Of a stretch of DNA of 64,000 nucleotides, positions 52,850 through 64,000 are shown one piece after another. The notes below the pieces were generated by a model. It ran no database searches, was not told the origin of the DNA, and saw only the letters and a list, made by a program, of their open reading frames with translations. The stretch lies in NCBI GenBank assembly GCA_032433595.1, contig JASWJB010000054.1:108498-172497 (forward strand). Reading direction: 5' to 3'. This DNA is from Conoideocrella luteorostrata (lineage: Eukaryota > Ascomycota > Sordariomycetes > Hypocreales > Clavicipitaceae). The stretch's first letter is position 1; every line of letters starts with the position of its first letter. The translations under genes were made by a program, and so were the position numbers.

Positions 52850-55800
52850 TCAGATAGTTACCTTCGTCGTTGCAAACGCTCCTGCCACGAAGCCAACACC
52901 GTTGCTTTCACTCTCCTCAAGAGCAGGGTAGGCAGCAACTCTTTGTAGAAAACCATCTTGTTTTAATGATTTAACTGAGGTTTCGTTTCCCATCGGTCGA
53001 GCTGATGATCTTTTGGCACCCCATTTTACGAATTTCTCGATCATGGCGGCTTGAAGAGTCTGCTCTTTGTGCCAGTAGATTGGACCAGCGAGCGCGTAGT
53101 CACAGATGAACTTTGATTGAGAATCTTCCATCCCAGGATCAAAGTTGTAGTCTTGATCGGGGGACCCGTGTAATAGAAGGAGGTCTAGTGGAGTGCGTCC
53201 CATTCTATCCAGTGCGTTTATGTTCGCGCCATTCGAGTACAGAAACGCGCCAACAGTAGTTGCATAGTGCAACGCCACGAGGTGGAAAGGCGTGAGTTTG
53301 TCACGGCCTCCCGACGCATCAATAAGACCAGGTTCCATGGCATAAAATGTATCAAGTTGCTCGTCAAGCTCGCTTTCAGACTCTGTACTTTCAGTTAGTA
53401 TTTGCGGAAAGTCGAGTGCCTCATGTCAACTTACCGGCGGCGGGTTCTCTACCCGCCAACACATGGAACACGTTCATACCCGATGCAGTCACAATCAAGC
53501 TGGGCGGTGGGTTCAGGCTCATCAAAAAGTCAACCTGGATCTTGGAGCCCAATACCATTGCTAGCGGGGAGCAAAGAGATTGGTCAATTCTGAAGTCTGG
53601 TGTTAGACGACACTCGTTGTACGATGCCCCTTCTTCGAGTAAATACTTCATGACATCGATATAGCCATATTGCAAGGCGACATCAAACGCAGTTTCACTA
53701 AAGTAATTCATCTCATTCAGAGCCGCTCCTGCCCCTGATTCTTTCAGATGTTTTCCATATATGGGAACCTGAGAGGGCCGATGATGGACAAGATCCGGGA
53801 GCAGCCCAGAAGTGCTGAGTAGGGAATTCCCCGGGCTGAGTTGCAAAAGCATTTGCACTCTCTCTGATCGACCGAAATTCATATTGGTGGAAACGGCGAG
53901 CGGGAGCGTTTCGGAAAAGGTTCTGGGGAAATGCAACCTGAGCTCAGCATTTGTGTACTTGTTAATAAGCCATTTAAGCGCAACGTCATTGCGTTGGGCA
54001 GCAAATGTGAGGAGATCAATATTGTCAGCCTTGCCCGTGAGCTTAGGGAAGTGCTCAATGACTGACTTGGTAACAAGCATGTCCAGGATAGACGTGAACT
54101 TGCTTTCCCATTCAGCGCCCCCCTCGAGAATCATGCGCGGGCGAGACATAATGGTCATAGAGATCAAGGCTTTGCAGGCGGCAGGCTCTATACTCTCGGC
54201 GGCATGGGTTCTCAGTAGTTGAAGGCTTGTGCCAACAAGGTGAGGTTGTAGGCTTTTTGCATGACGTGTTAATAGTTCTGCTTGGTCTGAATCATTAAAG
54301 ACAGTGCCGCTGCCGAGTATTTGTCCGATGTACCCTGGGCTTGTTAGCCTAGCATTACCGGCGACATCGTATGCCGATGATGTTGATGTTCCAAGCGGTT
54401 GAGTGGCAGCAAGAATTGCTGGATAATCCATCTTGGCTTGGGGCGAGCCAAGTCTTACGGAAAGGTCAAGAAATTCCAAAGCTCGTTTTGCGTTTCTTTG
54501 AGTGCCAAGCCCATCGAGACACATAATCGCGATATGGTAGGCACCATCGGCAGCTTTAGATCGCTGACTGAAACGACAGGGCGTCATAGATGGGTCGTTG
54601 ACCTCGAAATCTCGAAGTTCCATTCCTTTGATGACCTCAGCATTGTTGCGCTTGTTCAAATTGAGCGCGCTTGACGATGAGTTTGAAGTAATGCCGGGGA
54701 TGCGTCCATCAAAGAAATGAGACAAGAGGACCAGCCGGGCGTGATTGGGTTGCTGAGACGAAGCTACTTCGACACTGATCTTTGAAATGAAGTCAAAAGC
54801 AATTTCTCTGCAAAGATCTTCAGTGAGAGTCGCAGTAAAGATTCCGAACGCTCGTCGCATCTAGTCTGAATCAGCCAACCTGTATCCCAAATTGTAACCA
54901 GTAGTTATCTCTTACGTCAAGGACTTCCAGGGCGTCGAAACGGGGAACCTGTCGGCAAGTTGGACCGCTATATTCATCAATTAGGCAACGATTGAAACCA
55001 GCTGCTTTACATTTAGGCACATCTTACCACTGGGTACATTCGCCTGATGGATAGGGGGTTTTCGTGAAATTTTCCGTAAATACCTCCATCTTGAACTTTG
55101 AGCCATTGAGTTCGTGCATTGCGAGTGCCCCCGGGCACTCTTTGCGATGCTCACGCCATTGACTATCGTACCTGTTCCTCCAAATGCCCTCGATGAATCG
55201 AAATAGTGCACCGCCTGTCAGTGGCCGCAAAACAGCTTCTTTGGCAAGCGTCTTGTCCAGAATGGCGGAAATCATCTCGAGCTCGAAACGACAGTACATT
55301 TTGCCAAAAGAGATGGCAGTATTTTCAGATATGTTCTTGGTGAGTTCTTGGTGAAAGAGGGCATACTTAGCGAGGTCCTTGACATCCGTTTCAGGCATTG
55401 GGAAAATTTCAGCAATGAAGGAATCGAGATGATCTTCGTCGTGACTGTGAAGAACGGATTTCGCGAATGCCTTCAATGGGTACACCCCTTCAAGAAATAT
55501 AGACGCGAACACTAGTCCAGCAGAGTAAATATCGGTCCGAGGCAACATTTCCATGTGAATAGGCTTGTCGGTCGCGGCTTCTGGTGCTGCCCAGTATCGA
55601 GAGAACCCTTTGAGAGAGCGCTGAGCGGAGTCGGCATCAGACACAATAATTGAGAAGCCAAAGTCACATAATTTAGCGGTGAAATTGCGGCAAGCTGTTT
55701 CTGAAGTTGAAGTCCGATTCGCATTGTAGAATGATACGTCATTGCACACAACCAGTACATTTTCCAATTTTATGTCACCGTGTATCACGCCATGGTCGTG

Positions 55801-56779
55801 TAAAGCCTTGAGTCCGCGGGCAACGTCTAGGCAGAGGTTCATTTTCATCTCAAAGAGCCGATTTGGCCAAATTAATGGAGAAGTGAGAAACTGCGCCAAG
55901 TTTCCGCAGTTGGCATCTTCTAGAATCAGAACTGGTTCGCCGAGAAAATGTCCTGATCCGAGAAGACTGAGGATATTGGGGTGCCTGCGTAGGGCTGGGA
56001 AAGCCATGATGCGGAGCTCGGTGGCAAGTTGGTCGAACTGCAGAGCCATATCTTTTGAGTTACCACGCGCTTTCTTACTCGAAGCAAGCCGCTTGACGGC
56101 GTAATACTGCCCTGTACGATTTGGGTCAAAAGCGTGTGCCTGTAAAAGGCTCGTATTTGCCTTGGGGTCCCCTGCATATCGACCATTGAAGTTGTTGAAC
56201 TGTCGTCCCGGAACATACCGATGACTCTCGACGACGGCTGTGTATCCTTTTCCAGCATTCAATACCCAAGGTCGCTCAAAAGTCCTCGGCTTGAATTGAA
56301 TATCAAGACTGCTGTCTGCTGCCAAGAGACAGAATGAAGCGATGCCATCGACAGGGTACGGCATATCGCGTTGCCGTTGGTACGATATGGAAACACTAGT
56401 CGCGTATCCATCTTCAGTTTCGACATGATGGCTATCTCCTGGAAACAGTTCACTCCTCTCCATTTCGTCTAAACACAACAAAAGTTGTAGAAAAGAAGCA
56501 TTTTGCGTAAGAAATGCAGTTCAGTTGAGAGCTTGACATCCTTCTTACCTGAACAGCAGAATCTAGCTGAAACAGCTCGGCGTTCGAGAACGTGAGGCTG
56601 ACGGTCCAAGCGACTGCTGATTGGCCCGCGACTCCAGCCGCAGTCAATATATGTCGGAAAGTACTGGTGGCCGGACGCGCGTCCTCGATGTCCGACGTGT
56701 CCTTGCACAGCTGAAATCCTGCGGCTTTCACTAGTTTGCTTAGCTGGTCGGGTATTCCTTCAATAATTCCCTCACCAAT
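52850..56779 (-). CDS. protein kinase-ankyrin fusion protein
   Basis: At least five exons on the minus strand, 56779-56549, 56457-55028, 54967-54916, 54860-53435 and 53382-52850, join in phase to at least 1223 residues; the first exon with the ATG was not found. The N-terminal third holds a kinase domain: YAVKRLASSKK with the ATP Lys, VIHGDIKLENVLV as catalytic loop (HGD in place of HRD), KLCDFGFS for metal binding, and WAAPEA for APE. A middle TPR/Sel1-like part follows (GAYHIAIMCLDGLGTQRNAK), then ankyrin repeats (ETAFDVALQYGYIDVMKYLL, RTPLDLLLLHG). The kinase looks active. It is divergent from a HeLo pseudokinase gene 0.36 kb away. This resembles fungal kinase-ankyrin proteins linked with incompatibility or stress signalling. 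Confidence 0.82.
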
Positions 56780-57140
56780 CTAGCTATTTACGGCACTGAC
56801 AATCCTGACAGAAGCAATTCTCTTCTCAACACACGTGTGTCTAAGCTACTATTGGTGTAAATAAATAGGTGCATTGGACAGGTCTGTTAGAGGAAGACTA
56901 TTGAATCTCGCATCATCAAACATTATCATCGGATAACATCAACATTACTAATGTACATGAATTTGATCCCCCTCTATTCAATTCGACAGTATGTTGCCAA
57001 CTTCAGCTCATGAGGAATCTTGGCTCATACAAAATTTCACAAATCCTTTCTGAAAAAAAAGAAGAAAAAAAAAACTTTAAATTGCAATTGCAAGTGATCC
57101 ACTAATTTCATTGTCAGACTCTTAGCCAGCGACTGTGAAG

Positions 57141-58865
57141 ATGGCTGGATTGGAAATCCCCTCCTTTCTCATCGGCACCAGCGGACTTATTGCTGTCGTC
57201 AGCAAAAGTATGCAGATTGCCCGCGCTGTTAGAGACATGAGAAATGTCCCAGACGAACTGTTGGACCTTTACAACAAGTTTGATGCCGAATGTGCGACCT
57301 TTTGCTTATGGGCCGAAGCAGTCTTTGGCCCCGAACTGTACTCTCAAAACGGCGATGCTTTTGACGCAGATATTCCAGACCAAGCGGGAGCTGACTCTGT
57401 CGTTGATATCCAAAGGATAGTTTACAATGCCCTAGCGACAGTACAGGGAATCTTCGAGGATACCCGGGGCATCTTTGTCGAGATGGGCCTCGGCATAGAG
57501 CCTCCCAGACCCATTCCAGGCAGCTATGCTTCTTCAACAACAAAGAACCAGGCTGCAGAAAAGAGACATGAAAACAAGAAATCAATCAGTAGTGCATTAA
57601 CTACGCGATCAAAGTTTTTCTTCAAGATTCGAACCTGGAAAGACGCCCCAGCAGAAAAGCTGGATGGGCTGCACAAAAGTCTAGTCTACTGGAATACCAA
57701 GCTCAACCAACTTATCGGACCGCAGAGATCAATTGCAATTCAAACTGCCTTCATATCCCGTGTTTTGTCGAACAAATCCACTCAACTTCAACTAGTCAGC
57801 GTGCAGAGAGCCAATAATACCGCCAACGCACATCTATCTACCGCGGCTCAATTCAAGAGCTGTCTCATCCTCTCAGACAATGGTGGAGGGGAAATCGAGC
57901 CGAAAGCGAGAATCTCGTTTTCTAGACTTCAACACTGCGAAGCGCCAGGAGATGCAAACTCCCCGTCGCGTAGAGTTGGTTCGTACTCGGATCCCAACGA
58001 TCATGGCCTCACCCGTGTGCTTGTCGAGTGGAAAACAGCACAAATTAGTCTTAGTCCAGACGACCACAAAATCTTCAAAGATCGGTTAGCAAAATTGTCA
58101 GCAATCCTTGGGCTGCAGACTCGTCCGGATGGGTTACGCACACTCGACTGTCTGGGTTGGACAAGCACAAAAACAGCACTGGGCGACAGTTTTGGCCTCA
58201 TATACAAAGTCCCTGATTTTGCAGACCCAATGGCCGCACCACTCAGCTTGACTCAAGCATACAGCGCTGACAAGGCATTCCCAACGCTTCTCGAGCGTTT
58301 TCAGCTAGCAAGGCTACTTTCGCTTTCATTAATGACATACCATGCCATGGGATGGCTTCACAAAGCCTTTTCGAGCGACAATATTCTCATCTTCCGTACC
58401 CAGGAAGGCAAAGTTGACTATGGAAAGCCTTACGTCAGTGGGTTTGAGTATTCGCGCCCGACGGAAGAGTACTCCCTCCCTTTTGACCGGCCAGGAAAAG
58501 AGGCTTTCAATCACGCACAGCATCCAAACGTCGCCAAAGACCCGGAAAGGCGGCTTCAGGGATATCAGTATCGTCGTTCCTACGATGTCTATAGTTTCGG
58601 TATAATTTTACTAGAGATTGCATGTTGGCGACCATTGCATAAGATATACACTGACGCCAAGGCTAAGTTAACGACAGATACCGCTCTTAGCACGTTAAGC
58701 GGGATTGTGGATCAGGCTGTAGCGCACAGAATGGGCGTGATATATCAACAGGTTATCTTATCTTGTTTTCACTGGGATGGAAGGGCAAACAAGTCAGATA
58801 ACGAAATTGAGGAGTTTTATTTTGCTGCTGTACAGAAACTCGCCACCTGCCATTGCGCCGCTTAG
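57141..58865 (+). CDS. HeLo-domain protein with C-terminal pseudokinase
   Basis: A single-exon frame of 574 residues that starts at MAGLEIPSFLIGTSGLIAV. The N-terminal about 210 residues resemble the HeLo (HET-s/LopB) domain, with a hydrophobic first helix and long amphipathic helices. HeLo domains of fungal incompatibility proteins form membrane pores when triggered. The C-terminal part follows a kinase fold (GDSFGLIYKVP, GWLHKAFSSDNILIF, YDVYSFGIILLEIA) but lacks the HRD aspartate and has SGF in place of DFG, so it is a pseudokinase. Fungal HeLo-pseudokinase proteins with this layout are common and poorly characterised. The divergent kinase-ankyrin neighbour may be its partner or regulator. 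Confidence 0.8.
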   Translation: MAGLEIPSFLIGTSGLIAVVSKSMQIARAVRDMRNVPDELLDLYNKFDAECATFCLWAEAVFGPELYSQNGDAFDADIPDQAGADSVVDIQRIVYNALATVQGIFEDTRGIFVEMGLGIEPPRPIPGSYASSTTKNQAAEKRHENKKSISSALTTRSKFFFKIRTWKDAPAEKLDGLHKSLVYWNTKLNQLIGPQRSIAIQTAFISRVLSNKSTQLQLVSVQRANNTANAHLSTAAQFKSCLILSDNGGGEIEPKARISFSRLQHCEAPGDANSPSRRVGSYSDPNDHGLTRVLVEWKTAQISLSPDDHKIFKDRLAKLSAILGLQTRPDGLRTLDCLGWTSTKTALGDSFGLIYKVPDFADPMAAPLSLTQAYSADKAFPTLLERFQLARLLSLSLMTYHAMGWLHKAFSSDNILIFRTQEGKVDYGKPYVSGFEYSRPTEEYSLPFDRPGKEAFNHAQHPNVAKDPERRLQGYQYRRSYDVYSFGIILLEIACWRPLHKIYTDAKAKLTTDTALSTLSGIVDQAVAHRMGVIYQQVILSCFHWDGRANKSDNEIEEFYFAAVQKLATCHCAA

Positions 58866-61287
58866 CCATATAGATTGAATAGCTTGGTATAAGTCTTGTA
58901 TTTGTCACATCGTGGGCTGTTACCAAAGACAACGTTCGAGATGTTTTCAGAGACGACTGGCTACAAAAGCAAGAACAGACGTCTCTGTTTGTATAATGGA
59001 GCGCTTCAGGGACTACTTACTTTCGTGTGCACCTCGAGTTGTGTATGGTTTCATGATGTACAAAGATCAGTGTAAACCCCCGAACTGCCTATGATTTTGT
59101 TGCGTAGTTTCATAATAGCTTACGCGAAACATGTTACATTGGAAATGTCGTGAGAAGATGCAAGCTTGGGGAGGAAGCTCGCAGGCATGCCCTTAAGCGC
59201 GGCCGTCACTCGACTAATAACAATGCTTCGAACCTCAATATAGTGCAATTTTACAATATGATATTGCATTTACTAATGGATCATGTTGTGTTAATACAGT
59301 ATCTCAAGATTTCACACTGTAGAACCCTCATTCTCGGCATTCATGACATAGGCATCTACTGGAATTGGCCCCTTGCCTCGGATACGCTTGGGATCGTATT
59401 TCATCATTATTACTAACGTAAAATTGAACTGACCGAGTGCCTCGTCGAATGATCAAGCAATAGATACGGGGATGTTTTCCTCGTTTGAGATTTGGTGTGA
59501 ATTTTGTCAATCAGTCTAAAGTAGCGCAAGTTATTAAAACGAAAATCGTTTAAAATTGCTATTTTAGGCAATAATAGTAAAGTGACATCGAGAAAGTTGT
59601 GGACATACGGGATCGCATGTTTCGATTATGACGTGGATTGATTGGAGGACCGTTTAGAAATTTATAAGCAGTCATCATACTCAGTCTGGGTGTCTTGACG
59701 GGAAGCACGAAAGCGCGAGATTGCACCTAGTCAAGTCTCTAGATTGATCCACGTCTCGATGAACCGCTACCGGCCGCGCCAAAACTAGTGGGATCTAACA
59801 TCGCGAGACTAACTGAGCTCTGTGTAGTCCCAGCGGAGCATTCCGGCCGGCCAGCGTGCGCGAGCCTCGGCATCCAGTATTTGGATTGGGCCCAAGGTTC
59901 AGTGCGAGCTGGTGATTAGTGAATGGTATCTCTACAGTGCGGTGGCATCCTTCGACTTGACCTGTCGGGCGATCGCTCCCATGAGCAAAATGCCCTGAGA
60001 AACGACACATTTAGGAAGAACGACGTATCATGAGGGATATATGAAGAAAGCACGCAGGCTAGAGGGTGCTGGAAAAGACTTTAAATTGAAGGATGCGGAA
60101 GAACAATCAGAGGTGGGTTTCTTCATCTTTAATCATCATCTATTATCATCATTATTGTAGTCCCTTGAGACTCTCAACGGGACGGCTAAATTCCCCTTCA
60201 ATGATACTAATCCTTAATGCTGTTCGCCTACTCCTCCCAAAAGTAGATGACCTGGTTTACTGCTAGACCGAGTCGCTTTTGCAAGGCTCTTACAAACCCT
60301 ATTGCTCAGGCAAGCATTGATTAACGTTGACTGTTAGACGTTTGTGCATAAGAACGCTACCTATTTATAAACATTTATTGTAACGAATTTTAACATGTTT
60401 TTTTAAAGGACATTAAGCTCATTTGCATCAATCAACAGGACAAGAGCTCCAGCGGCGCCGGCGCAGCTGACTCAGGGGCAGCGCCCGAGATAAGGTTTAG
60501 GTTGTAACTGTGGCATATTGACGTATGTGCCCTCAAGCTGGTGGTGGCGCAAATCGGCATGTGCGGCGGAATGTTAATCACAGCCAAGCCGTGCGCGGGC
60601 TAGTCAGATTCTTTCCTATGCAATCTGCCTTTTGTTTCCCCTGATAATTCTGTGCAAACTAACGCTGTCACTAAACTAACAAGAACATCTTCCGTTCTGG
60701 CTTTAACGTGCTTGCTTCTCTGTGGTTAGCCGCGCCTTCCTTTGCTTCGCGACAATTCCGCCTTAAAGCATCATTGAAGTTTTGTATCCAAATACTTCCA
60801 TTTTCGGCTGATGTCGAGGTGCATCACGTACACCATCTCCATTAGAACCGCATTGGCCAGACGAAAGTGAGCGGCATTAATAAATAAAGTAGCTCATCTA
60901 AATACAATAAGACCGCATCCACAAAAAAAGATCACTCGTAGACCTGACTCGGTGGTACTATTTGCGGCTGTAGCTTTGCGCATGTGCCAAGAGAAGTACT
61001 GACAACCTCCCGTTCCACTTGTAAATCCACAATAGTGTAACGTTATGAAGTAGCCTTTGCAAGTTGAGCTTGGCGCACTAGGGTGCCTTATGCCCTTTAC
61101 GGAGCATACAACCGCAGAGTCAGGTAGCTTAAAGCATATATGGAAGAACCTTGTATAGACGTCGTATATACAACGAAAAGCGGTACAAATAGTTGTTATG
61201 TCTAAACGCATCAATCTAACTAGGGCAGAGGCAGCTTTGCCCATTCTCCTCTCCCCCATCGCAGGCACCCACTGAGCTCTACTTACC
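58866..61287. other. 2.4-kb region with no supported gene
   Basis: Short frames only, none with motifs. The last few hundred bases should hold the promoter of the metalloprotease gene. Confidence 0.45.
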
Positions 61288-62600
61288 ATGCGCTATACTT
61301 TGGCCAGTCTTCTGGCTCTCTTCGTTTTTCTCGTTGCGGCCAGACCGCCAAGTAAGATATCACACGGAAAATGTGCTTCGACGAATGTTTCCCAGGCGTT
61401 GCTGGCCGCTCACCGTGCGGCGGCGTCCTTGAAGGTAAAGCATCTCGCTAGTCGAGATGAATCAGCTGATTTCAATGACCCTGTTGCTATCGACGTCTTC
61501 GCCCACGTTTTCTCAATTTCAGCATCGGGAGAACAGCCCCATACAGTAAGTCAATATGAATTGCGCAGCCGTGAGCAGATAAAATTAATACCACGCCAAA
61601 GAAAGATAATGTTAACAATTTCGTTTTCTCTTACTTTATTTTAGAATAAGACTATACAGTCGCACATGTCCTCGCTAAATCGGGCTTTTCGCACAGCAAA
61701 AATATCGTTTAACCTAATAAACACAACCTGGAATGTCAAGCCACATCTTGCCGAGGGCAAGGACGACAAACGCATGAAATATCTCCATCATCGAGGTGAT
61801 AACAGAGACTTAAATGTTTACTACGTTCATCATAGCTCAGAAGAAGATGACTCAGCCTTCGCTGAGTTCCCGGATCAGGCGACCGATCATCTTGGAGTTC
61901 TATCTGATGGCGTTACGATACCCGCGTGGGCTTCCACCGAACAAGCAACATTTGTACACGAGGTTGGGCACTGGCTTGGTCTGTTGCACACTTTCCATTA
62001 TGGCCCCGAACCTGACAATGGCTGCATTGGTGACGGCGACATGATTAGTGATACGCCTGCCCACAGAAATGCATCTTGGGAGTGTCCCTCGGATCCGCCG
62101 TTAAATACTTGCCCATCTCTCCCTGGCGACGATCCAGTTCACAATTACATGAACGACTTACCTGAGTACGCATTCCTTCTCTCTATGTGTAACAAATGAG
62201 CCTTAATGACCAAAATGTATCTAGTGAGTGTTATGAGGGGTACTGGGACCGAGGCTTCACCAACGAACAGATCAAGCATGTGCGCTCGCTGTTGAAACAG
62301 TTCCGATCTGAGAGCATACCAAAACCGACGTGGCCATCCGAATTGAAGCGCCTCACGCCCTCCGATAAAGGCGGGAAGCTGCCCTTCTACCCAGAACCCG
62401 AGAACCCAGTCTTGACCTTCTTACAATGTGGGTCGACTGATAATGGCACGGTCCCTGAAGCGCCTGAAGAATATTGTGGAACTCTCTACTTCTGCAATGC
62501 AGCTGCTAAGAGACAAGTATCCGACATTGAGCAAGTTGACGACGTACTACAGGCCACTCTAAGATGTGCGAAGCAAAGAGACCCATCGCAGACATTATAG
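61288..62600 (+). CDS. secreted zinc metalloprotease, MEP1/pappalysin type
   Basis: Three exons, 61288-61545, 61645-62165 and 62225-62600 (introns 99 and 59 bp), encode 384 residues. The signal peptide is MRYTLASLLALFVFLVAA. The catalytic zinc site is HEVGHWLGLLH at about residues 191-201, matching the metzincin pattern HExxHxxGxxH. The Met-turn region is HNYMNDLPDECY, which is formed only after splicing. The usual secreted fungal members end about 20-30 residues after the Met-turn; this one continues about 90 residues with extra cysteines and no known domain. Such proteases degrade extracellular proteins, and many fungi use them in nutrition or host invasion. The extension is the unusual feature. 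Confidence 0.9.
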
Positions 62601-64000
62601 ACATGTTACGTATGCACACTGTCACCAAATCCGGCAAAAGACGAATCTCCATGCTGGTGACATCGATATTGCATTTAATGTAGTGTCACGGAGGCTTTAT
62701 GGGCAGGGTTTCCATCGCTCAAATTGGCCGACAGCTTGCACGGTCGGGTGCAATTCTTCGTCTCTCTCCGTATCGTGATGGAGTTGGTATCTTGTTACTA
62801 TTGGCTTGCATAATCCGTTTGGATGTCTTATGGGGGCTATCATACTCTCTAAGTATCCGTTGCCGGGTTGATGTCATTGTATGGGCAAACACACACATCT
62901 CACATCCCCGCGCTCTTTCTCCCAAACGGATAGAATGGAAGAAAAGGACCTATTGTTATTAAATTAAAGCCTTCATACAGGCCCGATATAGCTTACGGCT
63001 GCAAGACCCAGGATAGCTCTTAATTCAGTAGCGACAACGGGCAACATCGGCACAGGCACTGCATAACTAAATAGCTCGCGGAAATCCCAAGGTTATCTTT
63101 TCTTTGTAATAGAGTAATTTTAGGAACCAAACATGCTAAGTTCCAGATAATACTTAGGATAAAGAGTGTGGTTCTTCTTGTAGCTAGTGGCAGATGAGAA
63201 TGGTCGCGTGGATGCAGTCAAGATATCGCTAAAGAACGGCGCCGGGCTAAGTCGTCTTACAATACGTGAAAAATGTTCCTCTACTCCGCACGTTCGCGCG
63301 CTATTTATAGTGTCACGCCAGCCTTAATGCAAATTATTTACTCCGTACATTCCGTTCAGAGTTTCCAATGGGCAACATCATCTGAATTTTCATGTGGTTG
63401 GGACACATGCAGAGTCGAAAGTGAGAGGCGACAACTTCCGTGCAGATATGGCAAGTTATGAATTATATCAATTTGAATACATTGGTTAAGGAGCTAGGTA
63501 GGTCGCTTCCCCTCGGAGGCGTTTGATGCAATCTGCGCTTGGTGCTCTTGGTGCTCGGAGATATCGAACTGCTAAATTTAGATGGTAATGACAAGGGGAA
63601 TATTCCAAAAGCATTTGCAGGCCGAGACTGCGCTAATCACGCAGGAAGCCTCGTTCGATACACGACCTTCCAATCTCGGAACTCACCCAACCTCCTCGGG
63701 GCGGCGGGTTCGAACGCAACGTAGCCGAGCTGACTCCATACGAGCGGGCAAGTGGTTCGCAAAGTATGACAAGGCTGCCTCGGGCGTTGAGGATGGCGGG
63801 GAGTGTTACTCTTGTGTTGCATTGCGTCTTACTTATGGAGAAGCTGTAACTTAGCCGAGGCGGGTCAAGCGGACACCTCTTCCACATCGAGACAGAACCT
63901 CAACCAACATGCATATAAACCTGTTGGGAGAGATGCCATATTGTGAAGGGTTTGATTCGATTGCCTGCACGGAGGCGACTAGATCGGAGAGGTCTACGGC
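62601..64000. other. intergenic to window end, no gene seen
   Basis: AT-rich spacer with overlapping short frames on both strands and no motif. One TACTCCGTAC palindrome lies at about 63340. Confidence 0.45.

Noticed and set aside
63640..63730. tRNA-like T-loop (GGTTCGAAC)
   Set aside because: The flanking bases do not form a T stem and no acceptor or anticodon stem was found.
1..64000. NRPS, PKS or P450 genes that would explain the UstY genes as tailoring enzymes
   Set aside because: No such domain was seen in any frame of the window, though they could lie outside it.

Overview
The window is nuclear DNA of a filamentous ascomycete. Genes are split by 42-108 bp introns with GT...AG ends and CTAAC-type branch sites, and there are fungus-specific families (Zn2Cys6 factor, UstYa/DUF3328, HeLo, bZIP-ankyrin regulator). 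Solo LTRs, AT-rich gene-poor stretches and scattered TACGGAGTA palindromes also occur. A hypocrealean fungus, perhaps an insect or plant associate, fits the gene content, but the genus cannot be fixed from sequence alone. All exon joins below were worked out by hand from reading frame and splice signals.

Layout. 1-3.4 kb: the end of an Ayg1-like hydrolase, then a divergent pair, nitroreductase (-) and hydroxylaminobenzene-mutase-like membrane protein (+), which together would convert a nitroarene to an aminophenol. 5.0-18.0 kb: the most striking region. A TOXE-like bZIP-basic/ankyrin regulator is followed by seven UstYa-family (DUF3328) genes, a TPR-like protein and a 60-residue secreted peptide with one Lys-Arg (Kex2) site. 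It looks like a fungal RiPP cluster of the ustiloxin/phomopsin/asperipin type, but with no methyltransferase, flavin oxygenase or P450 in view. One of the seven UstY proteins has lost the histidines of both HxxHC motifs. The promoters of the UstY genes share repeated GCTGAC/GTCAGC sites, including six copies at about 10-bp spacing between two divergent UstY genes. 19.2-24.6 kb: a secreted GH32 invertase/inulinase, a scytalone-dehydratase-like enzyme with altered active-site residues, and a Zn2Cys6 transcription factor, possibly the flank of the same cluster.

25-36 kb: decayed sequence with four solo LTRs of one family, each with a perfect 5-bp target duplication, a C2H2-ankyrin protein with recently expanded repeats, and a second C2H2 protein head to head with it. 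36.6-44.2 kb: a small eight-cysteine secreted protein, then mostly gene-poor DNA with a broken ankyrin gene. 44.7-46.7 kb: a Kelch-repeat membrane protein. 48.6-49.4 kb: a frameshifted LamG-like domain remnant. 49.8-51.8 kb: an LTR-like repeat ending 13 bp before the start codon of a BAHD-type acyltransferase. 52.8-58.9 kb: a divergent pair, a protein kinase-ankyrin protein (-) and a HeLo-domain pseudokinase (+), which resembles fungal allorecognition or cell-death gene pairs. 61.3-62.6 kb: a secreted MEP1-like zinc metalloprotease. The last 1.4 kb shows no gene.
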